Assembly: GCA_937996765.1 (NCBI GenBank)
Contig: CALKUG010000385.1
Coordinates: 1-13,247, forward strand
Direction: 5' to 3'
From: an uncultured Ignavibacteria bacterium
Lineage (GTDB): Bacteria > Bacteroidota > Ignavibacteria > Ignavibacteriales > Ignavibacteriaceae
DNA: 13,247 nt
The notes beneath the pieces are model-generated. The model was given only the letters and a program-made list of their open reading frames with translations. It did no database searches and was not told the origin of the DNA. Position 1 is the stretch's first letter. Every line of letters starts with the position of its first letter. This document shows, piece after piece, positions 1 through 7,491 of the stretch. Position numbers and translations under genes: made by a program.

Positions 1-512
1 GCCTTTGCTAAGTCTCCGTTATTAGTAAACGCTAATTTGAGGTCAAATAATTCATTTTCTGAAAATTTTCCTAAAACATACTCAACCATACCACCCGGAG
101 CAAAATTATTTCCTACTCCAAGTCGCAAACGTGGGAAATTAGTAGTTTGTAAATGTTCGATAATCGAGGTTAGGCCATTATGCCCTCCATCGCCACCGTT
201 TAGTTTTAATTTTACTGTGCCGAGCGGGAGTGCGATATCATCGTAGCAGATCAAAAAGTCGGCAGGTTCCAGTTGATACCTCTCCAGAAAGTACAATAGA
301 GCCTCACCGGAAAGATTCATATAAGTTTGGGGTTTAATAATACAAAAGGGAGTGCCTGAGGCACTCCCTTGAGCATATAAAAAGAGTTTGTTTTCTGAAA
401 GGAACTGTAATCCTAATTCTTGCGCAAGAGAGTCTGCAAACAGAAACCCTGCATTGTGACGGGTGAGTGCGTATCGAGAGCCGGGATTACCGAGTCCAAC
501 AACAACCCGCAA
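1..512 (-). CDS. pth: Peptidyl-tRNA hydrolase (Pth), 3' end cut by the window edge
   Basis: Pth hydrolyses peptidyl-tRNAs released from stalled ribosomes, recycling the tRNA in the cytoplasm. The reverse strand encodes about 170 residues beginning MRVVVGLGNPG. It shows the family motifs in order: GLGNPG (6-11, with Asn9), RHNAG (His19, the catalytic base), the KPQTYMNLSG block (60-69), YDDIALPLG (Asp91) and GGDGGHNG (around 106-113). The family is about 185-195 residues long, so only some 20 C-terminal residues lie beyond the edge. The start is a TTG at 512-510, five bases after the rplY stop codon. An in-frame TGA lies just upstream and no ATG or GTG lies between, so TTG is the only conventional choice. 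There is no clear ribosome binding site; tight spacing suggests coupling to rplY. The gene was identified by direct translation of the reverse strand. A 25-base palindrome lies inside it (346-370). Confidence 0.95.
   Translation of the reverse strand, partial: MRVVVGLGNPGSRYALTRHNAGFLFADSLAQELGLQFLSENKLFLYAQGSASGTPFCIIKPQTYMNLSGEALLYFLERYQLEPADFLICYDDIALPLGTVKLKLNGGDGGHNGLTSIIEHLQTTNFPRLRLGVGNNFAPGGMVEYVLGKFSENELFDLKLAFTNNGDLAK
346..370 (-). repeat. Perfect 25-base palindrome inside pth, terminator-like on the minus strand
   Basis: Two 12-base arms (AAGGGAGTGCCT and its exact complement) flank a single central base at 358. Read along the pth message, the hairpin is followed by a U-rich run (two more U, G, then UAUUAUU), so it resembles an intrinsic terminator although it lies within codons of about residues 48-56. 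The encoded residues (QGSASGTPF) fall in a variable surface turn before the conserved KPQTYMNLSG block, where an insertion or unusual sequence would be tolerated. Whether it terminates, pauses or does nothing cannot be told from sequence. Confidence 0.6.
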
Positions 513-517
513 TGGGA

Positions 518-1150
518 TTATTCTTCAGTTTCTTTCTTACCTCTTGCAATAACTTCAGGCTCGGTAGGCGCATCTGTTAAAGATAACGATTCGAGTGAAA
601 CACCGCGAGGAACTGTTACAGAAACTAAAACGCTTTCAGGAGCATTATTAATTTCAATGTTTTCAAGCACAAGGTCTTTAACTGTCATAGCGTGTCCCAA
701 ACGCAAAGCTGTAACATCTACAGTAATTGCTTGTGGAATGTATTGCGGCAGTGTAGAAATAGACAAACGGTGCATCTGTTGGTTAAGCTGACCGCCCTGT
801 CTAACGCCTTCTGATTGACCTGCAATAACTATTGGCACTTCGAGAGTTACTTTATCATTAACATTGATACCTTGCATATCAACATGAATAACCTTATCAG
901 TTACGGGGTCGAACTGAACGGATTTAATAACACAATCATAGTTTGAATTATCTTCAAACTTAAGATCAACGATGTACGACTGCGAAGTAAAAACGAATTT
1001 ATTTATCTCGTTCTCGAATACTTCAAACGAAATCGGTTCATTTGATTTTGCATAAAAAACACCGGGAACTTTACCCGCATTGCGTACTGCTTTAGTTGCC
1101 GGTTTCCCGAAGGATGTTCTTTTAACGGCTGAGAGACTTCTTTTTTCCAT
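518..1150 (-). CDS. rplY: 50S ribosomal protein bL25 (general stress protein Ctc family)
   Basis: bL25 binds 5S rRNA in the large ribosomal subunit. The 210-residue product is the long, two-domain form (TL5/Ctc type) rather than the short ~95-residue E. coli form. The N-terminal 5S-binding barrel spans about residues 1-93 (SAVKRTSFGKPATKAVRNAGKVPGV at the start is typical; FDPVTDKVIHVDMQGI near 80-94). It is followed by the TL5 C-terminal beta domain to about residue 185 and a short charged tail ending KKETEE. The ATG at 1150 is preceded by a GGAG element about ten bases upstream. It lies 23 bases after prs and five bases before pth, the conserved prs-ctc-pth order seen in many bacteria, and is probably transcribed from the prs promoter. 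Confidence 0.95.
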   Translation of the reverse strand: MEKRSLSAVKRTSFGKPATKAVRNAGKVPGVFYAKSNEPISFEVFENEINKFVFTSQSYIVDLKFEDNSNYDCVIKSVQFDPVTDKVIHVDMQGINVNDKVTLEVPIVIAGQSEGVRQGGQLNQQMHRLSISTLPQYIPQAITVDVTALRLGHAMTVKDLVLENIEINNAPESVLVSVTVPRGVSLESLSLTDAPTEPEVIARGKKETEE

Positions 1151-1173
1151 ATTACTACTTCTCCGAGTAACTG

Positions 1174-2118
1174 CTAACTTTTATCTGTATCGAATAGTGA
1201 ACTAATTGACTCATTGTAATGAGTCCGTTTTATTGCCTCAGCGAATAAATCCGCGGAGCTTAACACACTGATTTTGTCAATGAGTTTCTCCTTTGGAAGC
1301 GGAATGGTATCGAGGACGAACAATTTTTCAATTCCTGATTTTTGCAATCTTTCGATTGCGGGACCCGAAAGTAGTGGATGCGTTACCGCACCAAAAATCT
1401 TTTCGGCACCAAATTTCTTTAAGGCTTCTATGGTTGATGCGAATGTACCGGCGGTATCTATCATATCATCAACAATAAGAACGTTTTTACCTTTTACATC
1501 ACCAATGATATTAACAATCTCGGCAACGTTTTGTTTTGGGCGTCGTTTATCGCTAACAACCAAACCGGCACTTAATTTTGCTGCGTAAGCACGTGCCATT
1601 TTGATTCCGCCAACATCCGGACTTACAACTACAAGGTTCTCAATAAGTCCTTTAACATGATTCAAGAAAATGGAAGAACCGTAGAGATGATCAAACGGAA
1701 TATCAAAAAATCCTTGAATCTGCGAAGCGTGTAAATCCATGGTTATTATTCTATCAGCTCCTGCCACCGTAATAAGATTTGCAATCATTTTAGAGGTAAT
1801 TGCAACTCGTGGCTGATCTTTTCGATCTTGCCGAGCATAACCAAAATAAGGAATTACCGCGGTAATTCTGTTTGCAGAAGAACGCCGAGCCGCATCAATC
1901 ATGATGAGTAACTCGAGCAAATTTTCCGCCGGAGGATTGGTTGTTTGTATAATAAAAACATCCGCACCGCGAATATTTTCGCTATATTTAACCCAAATTT
2001 CTCCATCGCTGAATCGTTTGAGTTCTATTTCTCCTAACTCGGTACCTATCCTGCGAGCTATGTTAGTAGCCAGTGGTAGATTGGAGCTGCCTGAGAAAAC
2101 TTTGTAACCGTATCCCAT
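1174..2118 (-). CDS. prs: Ribose-phosphate pyrophosphokinase (PRPP synthetase)
   Basis: The enzyme makes 5-phosphoribosyl-1-pyrophosphate from ribose-5-phosphate and ATP, feeding purine, pyrimidine, histidine, tryptophan and NAD synthesis. The roughly 314-residue product has the full set of family signatures. Counted from the upstream GTG they are: FSGSSNLPLA near the N-terminus, YARQDRKDQPR (97-107, ATP/ribose region), the MDLHASQIQGFF signature (130-141), SPDVGG (169-174), the flexible DKRRPKQNVAE loop (193-203) and the PRPP-binding VLIVDDMIDTAGT loop (216-228). I place the start at the ATG at 2118. A GTG nine bases further upstream (2127) is in frame and would add three residues, and neither has a good ribosome binding site. 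It is the first gene of the prs-rplY-pth operon, about 27 bases behind the expected transcription start. Confidence 0.96.
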   Translation of the reverse strand: MGYGYKVFSGSSNLPLATNIARRIGTELGEIELKRFSDGEIWVKYSENIRGADVFIIQTTNPPAENLLELLIMIDAARRSSANRITAVIPYFGYARQDRKDQPRVAITSKMIANLITVAGADRIITMDLHASQIQGFFDIPFDHLYGSSIFLNHVKGLIENLVVVSPDVGGIKMARAYAAKLSAGLVVSDKRRPKQNVAEIVNIIGDVKGKNVLIVDDMIDTAGTFASTIEALKKFGAEKIFGAVTHPLLSGPAIERLQKSGIEKLFVLDTIPLPKEKLIDKISVLSSADLFAEAIKRTHYNESISSLFDTDKS

Positions 2119-2151
2119 CGGATTCACTTTTTCTTTTGAAAACAGTCTCGC

Positions 2152-2180
2152 AATATAACTAAAAAATGCACTTTAGTCAA
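2152..2180 (-). promoter_or_regulatory. Sigma70-type promoter of the prs-rplY-pth operon
   Basis: On the minus strand, -35 TTGACT (2180-2175) and -10 TATATT (2157-2152) are separated by exactly 17 bases. Each hexamer differs little from consensus. The predicted start near 2145 leaves a leader of about 25 bases before prs. Confidence 0.7.
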
Positions 2181-2239
2181 TAAAAACTAATGTAGCAATT
2201 AAATAGCTTCGTTATTTTGCGGAAAATGAAGTGTTTTGG

Positions 2240-2911
2240 CTATTTTTTCTTTCTGAAAAGGAAATAGACTACCACAAGCAATGTAAAAACCATTAAACCA
2301 TAAATCCACTGCGGTGTTTCTTTGATTTTATACGGTTTGTAGGTTATTGCTATATTTTTACCTTGCCCGATTTCGTCGGCATAATATCGCCAACTCAGCT
2401 TGGTACCATCTATCTTCTGCGCATTATGAGTTATCATCTCACCATGCAAATCGTAGATATAGGTAGCTATAAACTTTGTTGGTTCCGTTCCCGGAGCAAT
2501 AGGAAGAGGTGGTATTTTTTGAGAAACTACTGATTGCCCCGCTGCTCCTTCTTTGAATGAAAATTCATATCCTTGAAAAGGAACAAGAGCGTTAAGGGAA
2601 TCTAAATGTTTAAAATCCATTATAATTTGTGCATGGAGCGTGCTATCGGTGGAGTCTCGATATACAGTAATAGATTGTATGGTTGTATAGTCCGCCGAAA
2701 AAACATCCCTTACCTTAGTGGTATCAAAAAGCCCAACACTATCAGGGAGAATACCGGAACTATCGGATTCGGGAATATCCATCCAATAATGCACTTCTAT
2801 GGTTCCTGAACCATCACGATTCAATGAAACTTTTTGTGTATAGTTTATGCACCCCTGAAGTTGGAGTCCTATTATTAACAATAAAGATATGCGTAACAAT
2901 TTTTGTATCAT
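2240..2911 (-). CDS. Predicted lipoprotein with C-terminal membrane anchor, LppM/DUF3153-like
   Basis: The product of about 223 residues starts with a lipoprotein signal peptide: MIQK, a leucine/isoleucine-rich core, and a lipobox ending LQGC with the acceptor cysteine at about residue 21. The segment after the cysteine (VSLNRDGSGTIEVHYWMD) resembles the start of LppM/DUF3153-type exported domains, which carry a DGSG turn in a beta-rich fold. A second hydrophobic helix near the end (YGLMVFTLLVVVYFLF) is followed by RKKK, giving a protein tethered at both ends with its bulk outside the cytoplasm. I chose the ATG at 2911 because it places the signal peptide at the N-terminus; an upstream TTG (2971) would add 20 residues in front of it. 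It diverges from the gene at 3086. Function is unknown and the family assignment is tentative. Confidence 0.75.
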   Translation of the reverse strand: MIQKLLRISLLLIIGLQLQGCINYTQKVSLNRDGSGTIEVHYWMDIPESDSSGILPDSVGLFDTTKVRDVFSADYTTIQSITVYRDSTDSTLHAQIIMDFKHLDSLNALVPFQGYEFSFKEGAAGQSVVSQKIPPLPIAPGTEPTKFIATYIYDLHGEMITHNAQKIDGTKLSWRYYADEIGQGKNIAITYKPYKIKETPQWIYGLMVFTLLVVVYFLFRKKK

Positions 2912-3016
2912 AAACCCAAATTTGCACAATGTGTGTAAAACAGTAACTACGAAATTACTACTTTTAAACAACTTAACATAAAGCTGTTTTTTTTGTTACG
3001 TGCAATATATCGAAGT

Positions 3017-3045
3017 TTGCTTTATTTTAGGAATTAAAGTATTTT
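3017..3045 (+). promoter_or_regulatory. Candidate promoter for the 3086 / prsW pair
   Basis: TTGCTT (3017-3022) and TATTTT (3040-3045) are spaced by 17 bases in the gap between the divergent lipoprotein gene and the gene at 3086. The hexamers are weaker than those of the prs promoter. The predicted start near 3052 leaves a leader of about 34 bases with the Shine-Dalgarno sequence at 3075-3080. Confidence 0.4.
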
Positions 3046-3085
3046 GTGTGTGCAATCTATGTTTTATTTTTTATGAGGTGTAAGT

Positions 3086-3649
3086 ATGTATGGTGAACAA
3101 CAAGACTTTGAAACTGATGGATATTCGGTTCGTAATGGCGACAGCAAGGTTTGGCTCGTAGTTTTATTTGCTCTTGGTTTTATAGCGGGAATTGTAGGTT
3201 TAGGTGTTTTTTATAAATACAACAACCCGTATGATGTATCAAAGAAGTTTCTTTTTGGTACGGTAGCTGATTTAGATCAACTCGCCTCTCTACAGGAAGG
3301 TACCATAACCACTATCAATACCGGTACCGTTGAGGGTGAGGTTAAGGTTTTCACAGAAAATCAAATAGGGGTTGCTCAGCTCGATTTAAGCTCTATCAAA
3401 CCTAACACAGCAATTGAGATAATTTACGATGAAACCAAACTGAGTCTCATTGGAGTTAAAAAAGTTTCACAAGATGGGAATACATTAACTCAAATTGCTT
3501 CGTCTATGGTTGTAGTCACCATGAAATCACCAGCTCATTACAAAATGTTGTTGATGTTCAGAAATAACACCGAACAACCACAGAATATCACAGTTAAAGC
3601 ATTCGATAACGGTATTGATTCTTACAATACTACCGTTACGTTTAACTAA
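3086..3649 (+). CDS. Single-pass membrane protein of unknown function
   Basis: I do not recognise this 187-residue protein. A short acidic cytoplasmic N-terminus (about 22 residues, rich in Asp/Glu) leads into one transmembrane helix (about 22-43, VWLVVLFALGFIAGIVGLGV). After KYNNPYDV comes a roughly 140-residue soluble domain with alternating hydrophobic residues, which looks beta-rich and probably lies outside the cytoplasm. The start is well supported: GAGGTG at 3075-3080 lies five bases before the ATG. The stop is only 14 bases before the PrsW-like gene, so the two are very likely co-transcribed. Because PrsW-type proteases cut single-pass membrane proteins, this product is a possible substrate or partner, but that is only inferred from position. 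Confidence 0.8.
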   Translation: MYGEQQDFETDGYSVRNGDSKVWLVVLFALGFIAGIVGLGVFYKYNNPYDVSKKFLFGTVADLDQLASLQEGTITTINTGTVEGEVKVFTENQIGVAQLDLSSIKPNTAIEIIYDETKLSLIGVKKVSQDGNTLTQIASSMVVVTMKSPAHYKMLLMFRNNTEQPQNITVKAFDNGIDSYNTTVTFN

Positions 3650-3663
3650 AACTTACTACCATT

Positions 3664-4695
3664 TTGCTGCCGGTACTTATAAGCGTTCTACCTGTTTTAT
3701 TAGTACCGGCATTATTTTATCTTTTTGATTCTCGACGCCTGATTTCATTAACTTTGCTTTCGGCTGCTTTTGTTTGGGGAATTTTAGTTGTTGTATTTTC
3801 TTATTACGCAAACACCTCTGCCCTGATTTATTTCAACACTCTCACTGCTCATCAATACCCTACTCTTGGTTTTATTACCATTACACCTTTTATAGAAGAG
3901 TTTTTGAAAGCTCTATTTATTCTATTATTAATAAAACAAAAAAAAATAGTTTTTATTATCGATGGGGCGTTTTACGGTTTGGCTGTGGGTACCGGATTTG
4001 CAATCGCTGAAAACGTTTATTTTTTCTCATCAGCAAATTCTTCGGCTTTTTCAATTGAATACGCTTTATTACGAGGTTTTGGAGCCGCATTTATGCATAC
4101 CGGTTCAATGTTTGTTTTTAGCGTGGCTTTGTTGCAACTACGTTATTTAACTGCATCGAGAACCCTTGCCTACATACTCTCGCTCATTGCTGCCGTTTTA
4201 CTGCACTCCGCCTTCAACTTACTAATCATTGTTCTAAACAACCCCTGGAGTATAATTGTAATTCAGTTGGTATCGCTTCCTATTTCTGTGTGGGCATTAT
4301 TCAAATATGAAAACTCTTTTATCTCAGGACAGTTGGATAAAGAATTTGATACCGAAATTAAGTTACTAACGTTGATGCATAAAGGCGAGTTTTCTTCTAC
4401 AGCAGCCGGTAAATATATACTCACAATTCGCGAACGCTTTTCAGGCGAAACGCTTGTAGATATAATGGCATATATTCGGAATTATCTGGAACTCTCATTG
4501 AAAGCTAAATCCCTATTGATGTTGCGTGAAATGGGGATGCAAGAAGAACTCGATGACACCACAAAAGGTAAACTACAGGAGCTTCGTCATCTCGAAAAAG
4601 CTATTGGCAGAGCCGGTCTTTTAGCAATTGAACCAATAATACCTGCCGACGCACGAGAGGCATGGAAACTTTCACAAATTAATCGACTTGCTTAG
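3664..4695 (+). CDS. prsW: PrsW-type intramembrane metalloprotease with cytosolic C-terminal extension
   Basis: PrsW proteins are multi-pass membrane proteases of the CPBP/PrsW superfamily; in Bacillus PrsW starts the cleavage of an anti-sigma factor. Here about eight hydrophobic segments fill residues 1-215, and the expected catalytic motifs are present in order: EEFLK (Glu78-Glu79 with Lys82), FAIAEN (112-117, Glu116-Asn117), RGFGAAFMHT (137-146, Arg137 and His145) and LLHSAFN (His181, Asn185). Residues from about 216 to 343 form a charged, helical, soluble tail that I cannot assign. The start is a TTG at 3664 with no strong ribosome binding site; an in-frame TAA is only a few codons upstream and no ATG is available near the N-terminus. 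It follows the 3086 gene by 14 bases. Its last 17 bases overlap the end of the convergent MFS gene. No sigma or anti-sigma gene is nearby. Confidence 0.82.
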   Translation: MLPVLISVLPVLLVPALFYLFDSRRLISLTLLSAAFVWGILVVVFSYYANTSALIYFNTLTAHQYPTLGFITITPFIEEFLKALFILLLIKQKKIVFIIDGAFYGLAVGTGFAIAENVYFFSSANSSAFSIEYALLRGFGAAFMHTGSMFVFSVALLQLRYLTASRTLAYILSLIAAVLLHSAFNLLIIVLNNPWSIIVIQLVSLPISVWALFKYENSFISGQLDKEFDTEIKLLTLMHKGEFSSTAAGKYILTIRERFSGETLVDIMAYIRNYLELSLKAKSLLMLREMGMQEELDDTTKGKLQELRHLEKAIGRAGLLAIEPIIPADAREAWKLSQINRLA

Positions 4696-6055
4696 AAGTT
4701 GCTCTTTCTTTTTCTTTCGATTTTAAGAAAATCGATAATACTGTCATACTCCCACTAAACACCGCAATTGTTCCGTAGGCGATAAAATGACCTTGGTGTT
4801 CAAGCGGAAAAGCTGCTATAACACCTCCGGTGAGAGTTCCCCCAACAATTTGTCCCACTCCCATAAAAACTCTAATCAACCCTTGTGCAGAGCCCTTTTC
4901 TCGCTGCTCCGATTCGTTGAGCATTATGTAGCGTAGTGGCGCTCCTGCAATTGACCCCATTCCCAGTCCAATAAATACCAGGGCGGTATAAAAGCCTGGT
5001 AATAAACCACCAAATAAGGTTAGTATTACAAAACCAAAAGTGGTGGTTGCCAATCCAATAAGTAACACAAAACGTGAACCCATTTTATCTATTATTCTGC
5101 CTGAGATGGGAGAAGAGACTGCTAAACTTAGTATGGCAGGAACTAACATAAAACTTGCGGCAGAAAAGCTCACAGAATATATTGCCACTAAAAAAGGCGC
5201 TAAAAATACCAACGCACTTTGTAATAACCCCGAAGCAAAAGAGAGTATGCTTACCAGTTGAACTTGTCTTGAGCGAAAAAGCCCCATGCGAACAATAGGT
5301 TCTTCCTGCTTACGTTCATTATTTACAAAAAATGGTAACATTACAAAGGGTGTAGCGAGTAGAAGAATAGTCCAAAAATGTGGGGGTACAAGCTGTCCAT
5401 TCTCCGTTTCGATGCTGTTAAAACCAATCGAAACAGAAACAATCATTATACTCAGAAGAACAATCCCTTTCCAATCAATTTGTTTTGTGGAATGCGGCTT
5501 TTCTTTAGGGAATAGTTTAAATGCAAAAAATATAATGAGTAGTACAAACGGAATATTTATTACAAATAGCCAATGCCAGCTAAAAACTAACAATACTCCC
5601 GCAACAAGAGGTCCCAACAAAAAAGCTATTCCAAAAACTGCACCCAACATGCCCAATGCTCTGCCACGTTTTTCAACAGGAAACGAATCCCCGATAACTG
5701 CGGAAGCAACCGGGAAAATACCTCCTCCGCCTATCCCCTGAATACCGCGAGCAATAACCAACATTTCGAAGGATTGCGAGAGAACAACCAATAGGGAGCC
5801 AACACCAAAAATAGCCATATTAAGCACATAAAGATTTTTGCGTCCATACAGATCCGAAAGCTTTGCCATTATCGGTGTGCTAACGAGATTTGCTAATACA
5901 TACGAAGCAAAGATCCATGAGGATGCACGTTCATCAATCCCAAATTGATTTTGTATTGCCGGTAAAGCAGGTCCCACAATTGAAATATCTAAAGCCCCTA
6001 TAAGTACCCCAAAAAAGAGAAGTTGCAATAATCGTTTTTCTCTTATGCTTTCCAT
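4679..6055 (-). CDS. MFS drug/solute exporter, DHA2 (14-TM, EmrB/QacA) type
   Basis: This is a proton-driven inner-membrane exporter of the major facilitator superfamily. The product of about 458 residues has fourteen hydrophobic segments. TM1 contains the DHA2-type motif (GALDISIVGPALP). Motif A is in the loop after TM2 (AKLSDLYGRKN), TM4 has the conserved arginine (ARGIQGIGGGG), and motif C is in TM5 (GPLVAGVLL), as in antiporters. Substrate cannot be read from sequence. I take the ATG at 6055 as the start; it overlaps the nudC stop by one base (TGATG), implying translational coupling. An in-frame TTG one codon upstream is less likely. Pairing an exporter with a NAD/NADH-hydrolysing enzyme suggests no obvious pathway. 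The 3' end overlaps the convergent PrsW-like gene by 17 bases. Confidence 0.9.
   Translation of the reverse strand: MESIREKRLLQLLFFGVLIGALDISIVGPALPAIQNQFGIDERASSWIFASYVLANLVSTPIMAKLSDLYGRKNLYVLNMAIFGVGSLLVVLSQSFEMLVIARGIQGIGGGGIFPVASAVIGDSFPVEKRGRALGMLGAVFGIAFLLGPLVAGVLLVFSWHWLFVINIPFVLLIIFFAFKLFPKEKPHSTKQIDWKGIVLLSIMIVSVSIGFNSIETENGQLVPPHFWTILLLATPFVMLPFFVNNERKQEEPIVRMGLFRSRQVQLVSILSFASGLLQSALVFLAPFLVAIYSVSFSAASFMLVPAILSLAVSSPISGRIIDKMGSRFVLLIGLATTTFGFVILTLFGGLLPGFYTALVFIGLGMGSIAGAPLRYIMLNESEQREKGSAQGLIRVFMGVGQIVGGTLTGGVIAAFPLEHQGHFIAYGTIAVFSGSMTVLSIFLKSKEKERATSKQVD
4717..4735. repeat. Short inverted repeat beyond the prsW stop codon
   Basis: TCGATTTT and its exact complement are separated by AAG, giving an 8-base stem 22 bases after the prsW stop. 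It lies within the last codons of the convergent MFS gene, is AT-rich and has no T-run on the plus side, so a role as the prsW terminator is possible but weakly supported. Confidence 0.3.
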
Positions 6056-6849
6056 CAACTTGCTTGCTTTATAAAATGATCAATTAATTTTCTTGCAATA
6101 CTTCCTACCGGCGGAACTTGTGGCAGTGAATCCTTTGTAAACCATTGAACATCAATTATTTCGTTGCCGTCGGGAGTTGGCGTACCTGAATCGTATTCCG
6201 CGGTAAACCCTATCATAATAGAATTAGGGAAAGGCCAAGGGTGCGAAGCAAAGTACTTAATATTTTTTACTGTAACACCAACTTCTTCCATAATTTCACG
6301 AGCAACGGCTTGTTCAAATTGTTCCCCGGGCTCTACAAATCCGGCAATAGTACTGTACATATTTCCTTTAAATCGTTTGTTTGCACCCAATAGAATTTCG
6401 TTACCGCGTGTTATTGCAACTATTACTGCAGGATTCATCTGAGGATAAAAATGTTCTCCACATTTTTCACATTTTTTAACCAGTTCACCGGGCCCAAGCG
6501 TTGTTTCTGCTCCGCAAACTCCACAGTATTTTGATCTTCTGTTCCAATGCGCCAACATAGAACAACGAGCGATAATAGAAAAATCTTCTTCGCTTGTGCT
6601 TCGCAATAGTGTGCGGATATCTGTTTGTGTATATCCTTCGGGTATGTAGGAGTAATTTAGAACTTCATAAAAATAGTTGTGTTGTTCCACTGCCACTATA
6701 GGAGATTCAGAGGGCGATAAATCTTGTTGGAGATCCTGATGGAAAGGTTCTTGCTGATACCAATTTTCAGGAGAATCTGTTAGGGTAAGAAGCTTATCAT
6801 TATAAAAATAAAGATAGCGTTTTGATTTATTCTGCACGTAAAAACTCAC
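6055..6849 (-). CDS. nudC: NAD(H) diphosphatase / NAD-RNA decapping Nudix hydrolase NudC
   Basis: NudC hydrolyses NADH to NMNH and AMP and removes NAD caps from RNA. The 264-residue product matches the E. coli length (257). An N-terminal domain of about 100 residues is followed by a zinc ribbon with four cysteines (109, 112, 127, 130). The Nudix box is complete: Gly170, Glu176, then REIMEEVGV (184-192) with the metal-binding glutamates. It is followed by the NudC-specific motif SHPWPFPNS (202-210), where the family usually has SQPWPFPxS, so His replaces Gln at one position. The start is GTG at 6849, since an in-frame TAA lies directly upstream and the next Met is far inside; there is no Shine-Dalgarno sequence. 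The MFS exporter gene follows with a one-base overlap. Confidence 0.93.
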   Translation of the reverse strand: MSFYVQNKSKRYLYFYNDKLLTLTDSPENWYQQEPFHQDLQQDLSPSESPIVAVEQHNYFYEVLNYSYIPEGYTQTDIRTLLRSTSEEDFSIIARCSMLAHWNRRSKYCGVCGAETTLGPGELVKKCEKCGEHFYPQMNPAVIVAITRGNEILLGANKRFKGNMYSTIAGFVEPGEQFEQAVAREIMEEVGVTVKNIKYFASHPWPFPNSIMIGFTAEYDSGTPTPDGNEIIDVQWFTKDSLPQVPPVGSIARKLIDHFIKQAS

Positions 6850-6862
6850 TTAAATGAACGTG

Positions 6863-6870
6863 CAAAGATA
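6863..6870 (-). promoter_or_regulatory. Weak candidate -7 element upstream of nudC
   Basis: TATCTTTG on the minus strand matches the Bacteroidetes-type -7 box (TAnnTTTG), and its end lies 13 bases before the nudC GTG. No TTG is seen at the expected -33 position, and other promoters in the window look sigma70-like, so the call is tentative. Confidence 0.25.
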
Positions 6871-6919
6871 CGGAATTGAGAAGTATGGAAAGAGTAAAAA
6901 AATTAATTCACAAAAGTTA

Positions 6920-7321
6920 TCAGGTGTTTTGATAGCGAGGAAGAACAGTACTTGTAATAACATTCTCTCCCAAAGCAATTGTTAAAACATATCCACTATT
7001 TACCGATCTGTGATTGACACGAATTTGAAACGTTACTTCCGAGCCAGACGTATTAAGAACAAACTCAGCAAGCTGCGTTACATCATATTCAAAATAAGTG
7101 TCCAATGAGTCAAGAAGTGCGCTATTAGGAAATATTACTCTACCTTCATCACCCAACACAACAAGCACGCCTGTTTTGAGTTGAAAGAAAATGGTTGATG
7201 TAGTTTTCGAAAGCCATTTAACAAGTGCGGTTTTAGGTATCCACATAGAATCCACAACTTCGCCTAACATTCCAACAGCAGTGGTTTCATCATATATTAA
7301 ATTCATAAGATAAAATCGCAT
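6920..7321 (-). CDS. Small protein of unknown function
   Basis: I do not recognise this product of about 133 residues. There is no signal peptide, transmembrane helix, cysteine motif or repeat, so it is probably a small cytoplasmic protein. Its N-terminal half is mixed helix and strand (WIPKTALVKWLSKTTSTIFF, then a hydrophobic TGVLVVLG strand). The C-terminal half alternates hydrophobic and polar residues as in beta strands (EVTFQIRVNHRS, YVLTIALG). The start is uncertain: ATG codons at 7321 and 7306 are both plausible and neither has a Shine-Dalgarno sequence. It ends 70 bases before nudC on the same strand and is divergent from the chemoreceptor gene. The long intact frame without a competing gene supports it being real, but it could be a lineage-specific orphan. 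Confidence 0.6.
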   Translation of the reverse strand: MRFYLMNLIYDETTAVGMLGEVVDSMWIPKTALVKWLSKTTSTIFFQLKTGVLVVLGDEGRVIFPNSALLDSLDTYFEYDVTQLAEFVLNTSGSEVTFQIRVNHRSVNSGYVLTIALGENVITSTVLPRYQNT

Positions 7322-7465
7322 TAAAATTGACAGATATGAATATAACACCAACTCAAGGTAGATAATTCCTAAAGCTCAAATTAATTAACAAATAACTATA
7401 CAATTTGTTCAAAAATTATTAGCTTTCGTTATGATTAAATTACTAATCAGACAATTTTATCTTTT

Positions 7466-7471
7466 TATAAT
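7466..7471 (+). promoter_or_regulatory. Perfect TATAAT box upstream of the chemoreceptor gene
   Basis: A consensus -10 hexamer lies 20 bases before the chemoreceptor ATG in an AT-rich gap of about 170 bases. No recognisable -35 hexamer is found 16-18 bases upstream, so this is either an activator-dependent promoter or chance in AT-rich DNA. The rest of the gap (7322-7491) shows no Crp/Fnr palindrome and nothing else I can identify. Confidence 0.3.
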
Positions 7472-7491
7472 TTTTTGCGTGGTCGTATTTT

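Noticed and set aside
420..791. Open plus-strand frame of 123 codons
   Set aside because: It lies antisense to pth and rplY, both of which have unmistakable family motifs; its translation has no recognisable features.
2119..2127. GTG start for prs, nine bases upstream of the ATG
   Set aside because: It adds only three residues with no better ribosome binding site; the ATG was preferred, though the GTG is not excluded.
5040..5741. Two plus-strand open frames
   Set aside because: Both are antisense to the MFS gene and show low-complexity translations typical of antisense shadows.
7322..7491. Possible Crp/Fnr site controlling the chemoreceptor gene
   Set aside because: No TTGA-N6-TCAA-like palindrome was found in the gap; the only signal is a TATAAT box.
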